From Betaproteobacteria bacterium (GTDB lineage: Bacteria; Pseudomonadota; Gammaproteobacteria; Burkholderiales; Casimicrobiaceae), in the NCBI GenBank assembly GCA_013298455.1, contig JAAFHR010000027.1, forward strand, positions 1 to 14,916: a stretch of 14,916 bases of DNA. The letters run 5' to 3'. A program made the translations under genes and the position numbers. Within the stretch, counting starts at the first letter, position 1, and each line of letters opens with the position of its first letter. A model generated the notes under the pieces. The model was not told the origin of the DNA, ran no database searches, and was given only the letters and a program-made list of their open reading frames with translations. Shown here one piece after another: positions 14,615-14,916 of this stretch.

Positions 14615-14916
14615 GCCGATTTTCTGCTTTTCGACTAGGCCGACGAACCTAACCAAGCGCGTCGCTAAGTCCTCCTGTGGCAGAAGCTCGTTGCGCCAAC
14701 GCTGCGCGTGTTCGGCCAATTCGGGCAGTTTCGAGACGAAATCTTGGTAGGCATTTGCGTTGTTTTCGCCTTGGTTCCATGCGAGCGATGCGGCTCGGTA
14801 CGCGCGCGCCAAATCCTCACCCATCCCCACGCAATATCGATCCAGCCAAGCATTGAGCTTTACGATGTGCGCGCCGTCGTCGGTGGGATAAATGTGCCAG
14901 AGCATCGGTTTGGCGG
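14612..14916 (-). CDS. earP: EF-P arginine rhamnosyltransferase EarP (C-terminal part)
   Basis: Only the last 100 residues are in the window; the frame is open through the right edge (AKPMLWHIYPTDDGAHIVKL). This segment, with WHIYP, AHIVKLNAWLDRY, YRAASLAWNQGE and a helical end, matches the C-terminus of the EarP (DUF2331) family, which transfers L-rhamnose from dTDP-rhamnose to Arg32 of EF-P. It lies 141 bases upstream of efp on the same strand, and the EF-P here carries that arginine, so the two genes support each other's assignment. The internal ATG at 14905 is not a start. Confidence 0.93.
   Translation of the reverse strand, partial: AKPMLWHIYPTDDGAHIVKLNAWLDRYCVGMGEDLARAYRAASLAWNQGENNANAYQDFVSKLPELAEHAQRWRNELLPQEDLATRLVRFVGLVEKQKIG

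Noticed and set aside
1..14916. CRISPR array, phage genes, toxin-antitoxin or other defence system
   Set aside because: No direct-repeat/spacer pattern and no protein with such domains was seen; every large frame is accounted for by the listed genes.

Overview
The window looks like a chromosomal segment of a betaproteobacterium, most likely Burkholderiales or a close relative. The clues are the rluC / HAD phosphatase / S49 peptidase order, an EF-P that carries arginine at position 32 with an EarP-type arginine rhamnosyltransferase next to it, and a long single-chain PurL. The exact genus cannot be read from the sequence. Nearly all the DNA is coding, and there are no rRNA genes, tRNA genes, CRISPR arrays or transposase genes.

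Layout. The left third is on the + strand: the 3' part of rluC (entering from outside the window), a HAD-IA phosphatase and an SppA-type signal peptide peptidase form a probable operon, with a REPIN-like pair of hairpins between rluC and the HAD gene. After a 288-base gap comes purL (about 4.1 kb). It carries an in-frame palindromic repeat of the 'RPELVEG' kind that adds roughly 50 residues to an essential purine enzyme. A second copy of the same repeat lies just past the purL stop, between purL and the convergent deacetylase gene.

The right two thirds are on the - strand. Read in the direction of transcription, they hold earP (entering from outside), efp and a strong terminator. Next is a tightly packed cluster: LacI-family regulator, periplasmic binding protein, two permeases and an ABC ATPase, then a GpdQ/CpdA-like metallophosphodiesterase and a class II histone-deacetylase-family amidohydrolase. 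The regulator stop overlaps the binding-protein start (ATGA) and the two permeases overlap (TGATG), so lacI is the first gene of its own operon. A perfect 22-bp palindrome with a central CG, typical of LacI-family operators, lies just upstream of lacI and probably makes the operon self-regulated.

Functionally, the left block is housekeeping: ribosome modification, phosphatase/peptidase functions and purine synthesis. earP-efp is the EF-P maturation pair. The LacI-ABC-phosphodiesterase-deacetylase cluster is the accessory part and reads as a regulated uptake-and-hydrolysis pathway for an unknown organic solute. A phosphodiester is my first guess and an (acetyl)polyamine-like or phosphonate compound the second. 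The two most notable observations are the repeat inside purL and this uncharacterised uptake cluster.
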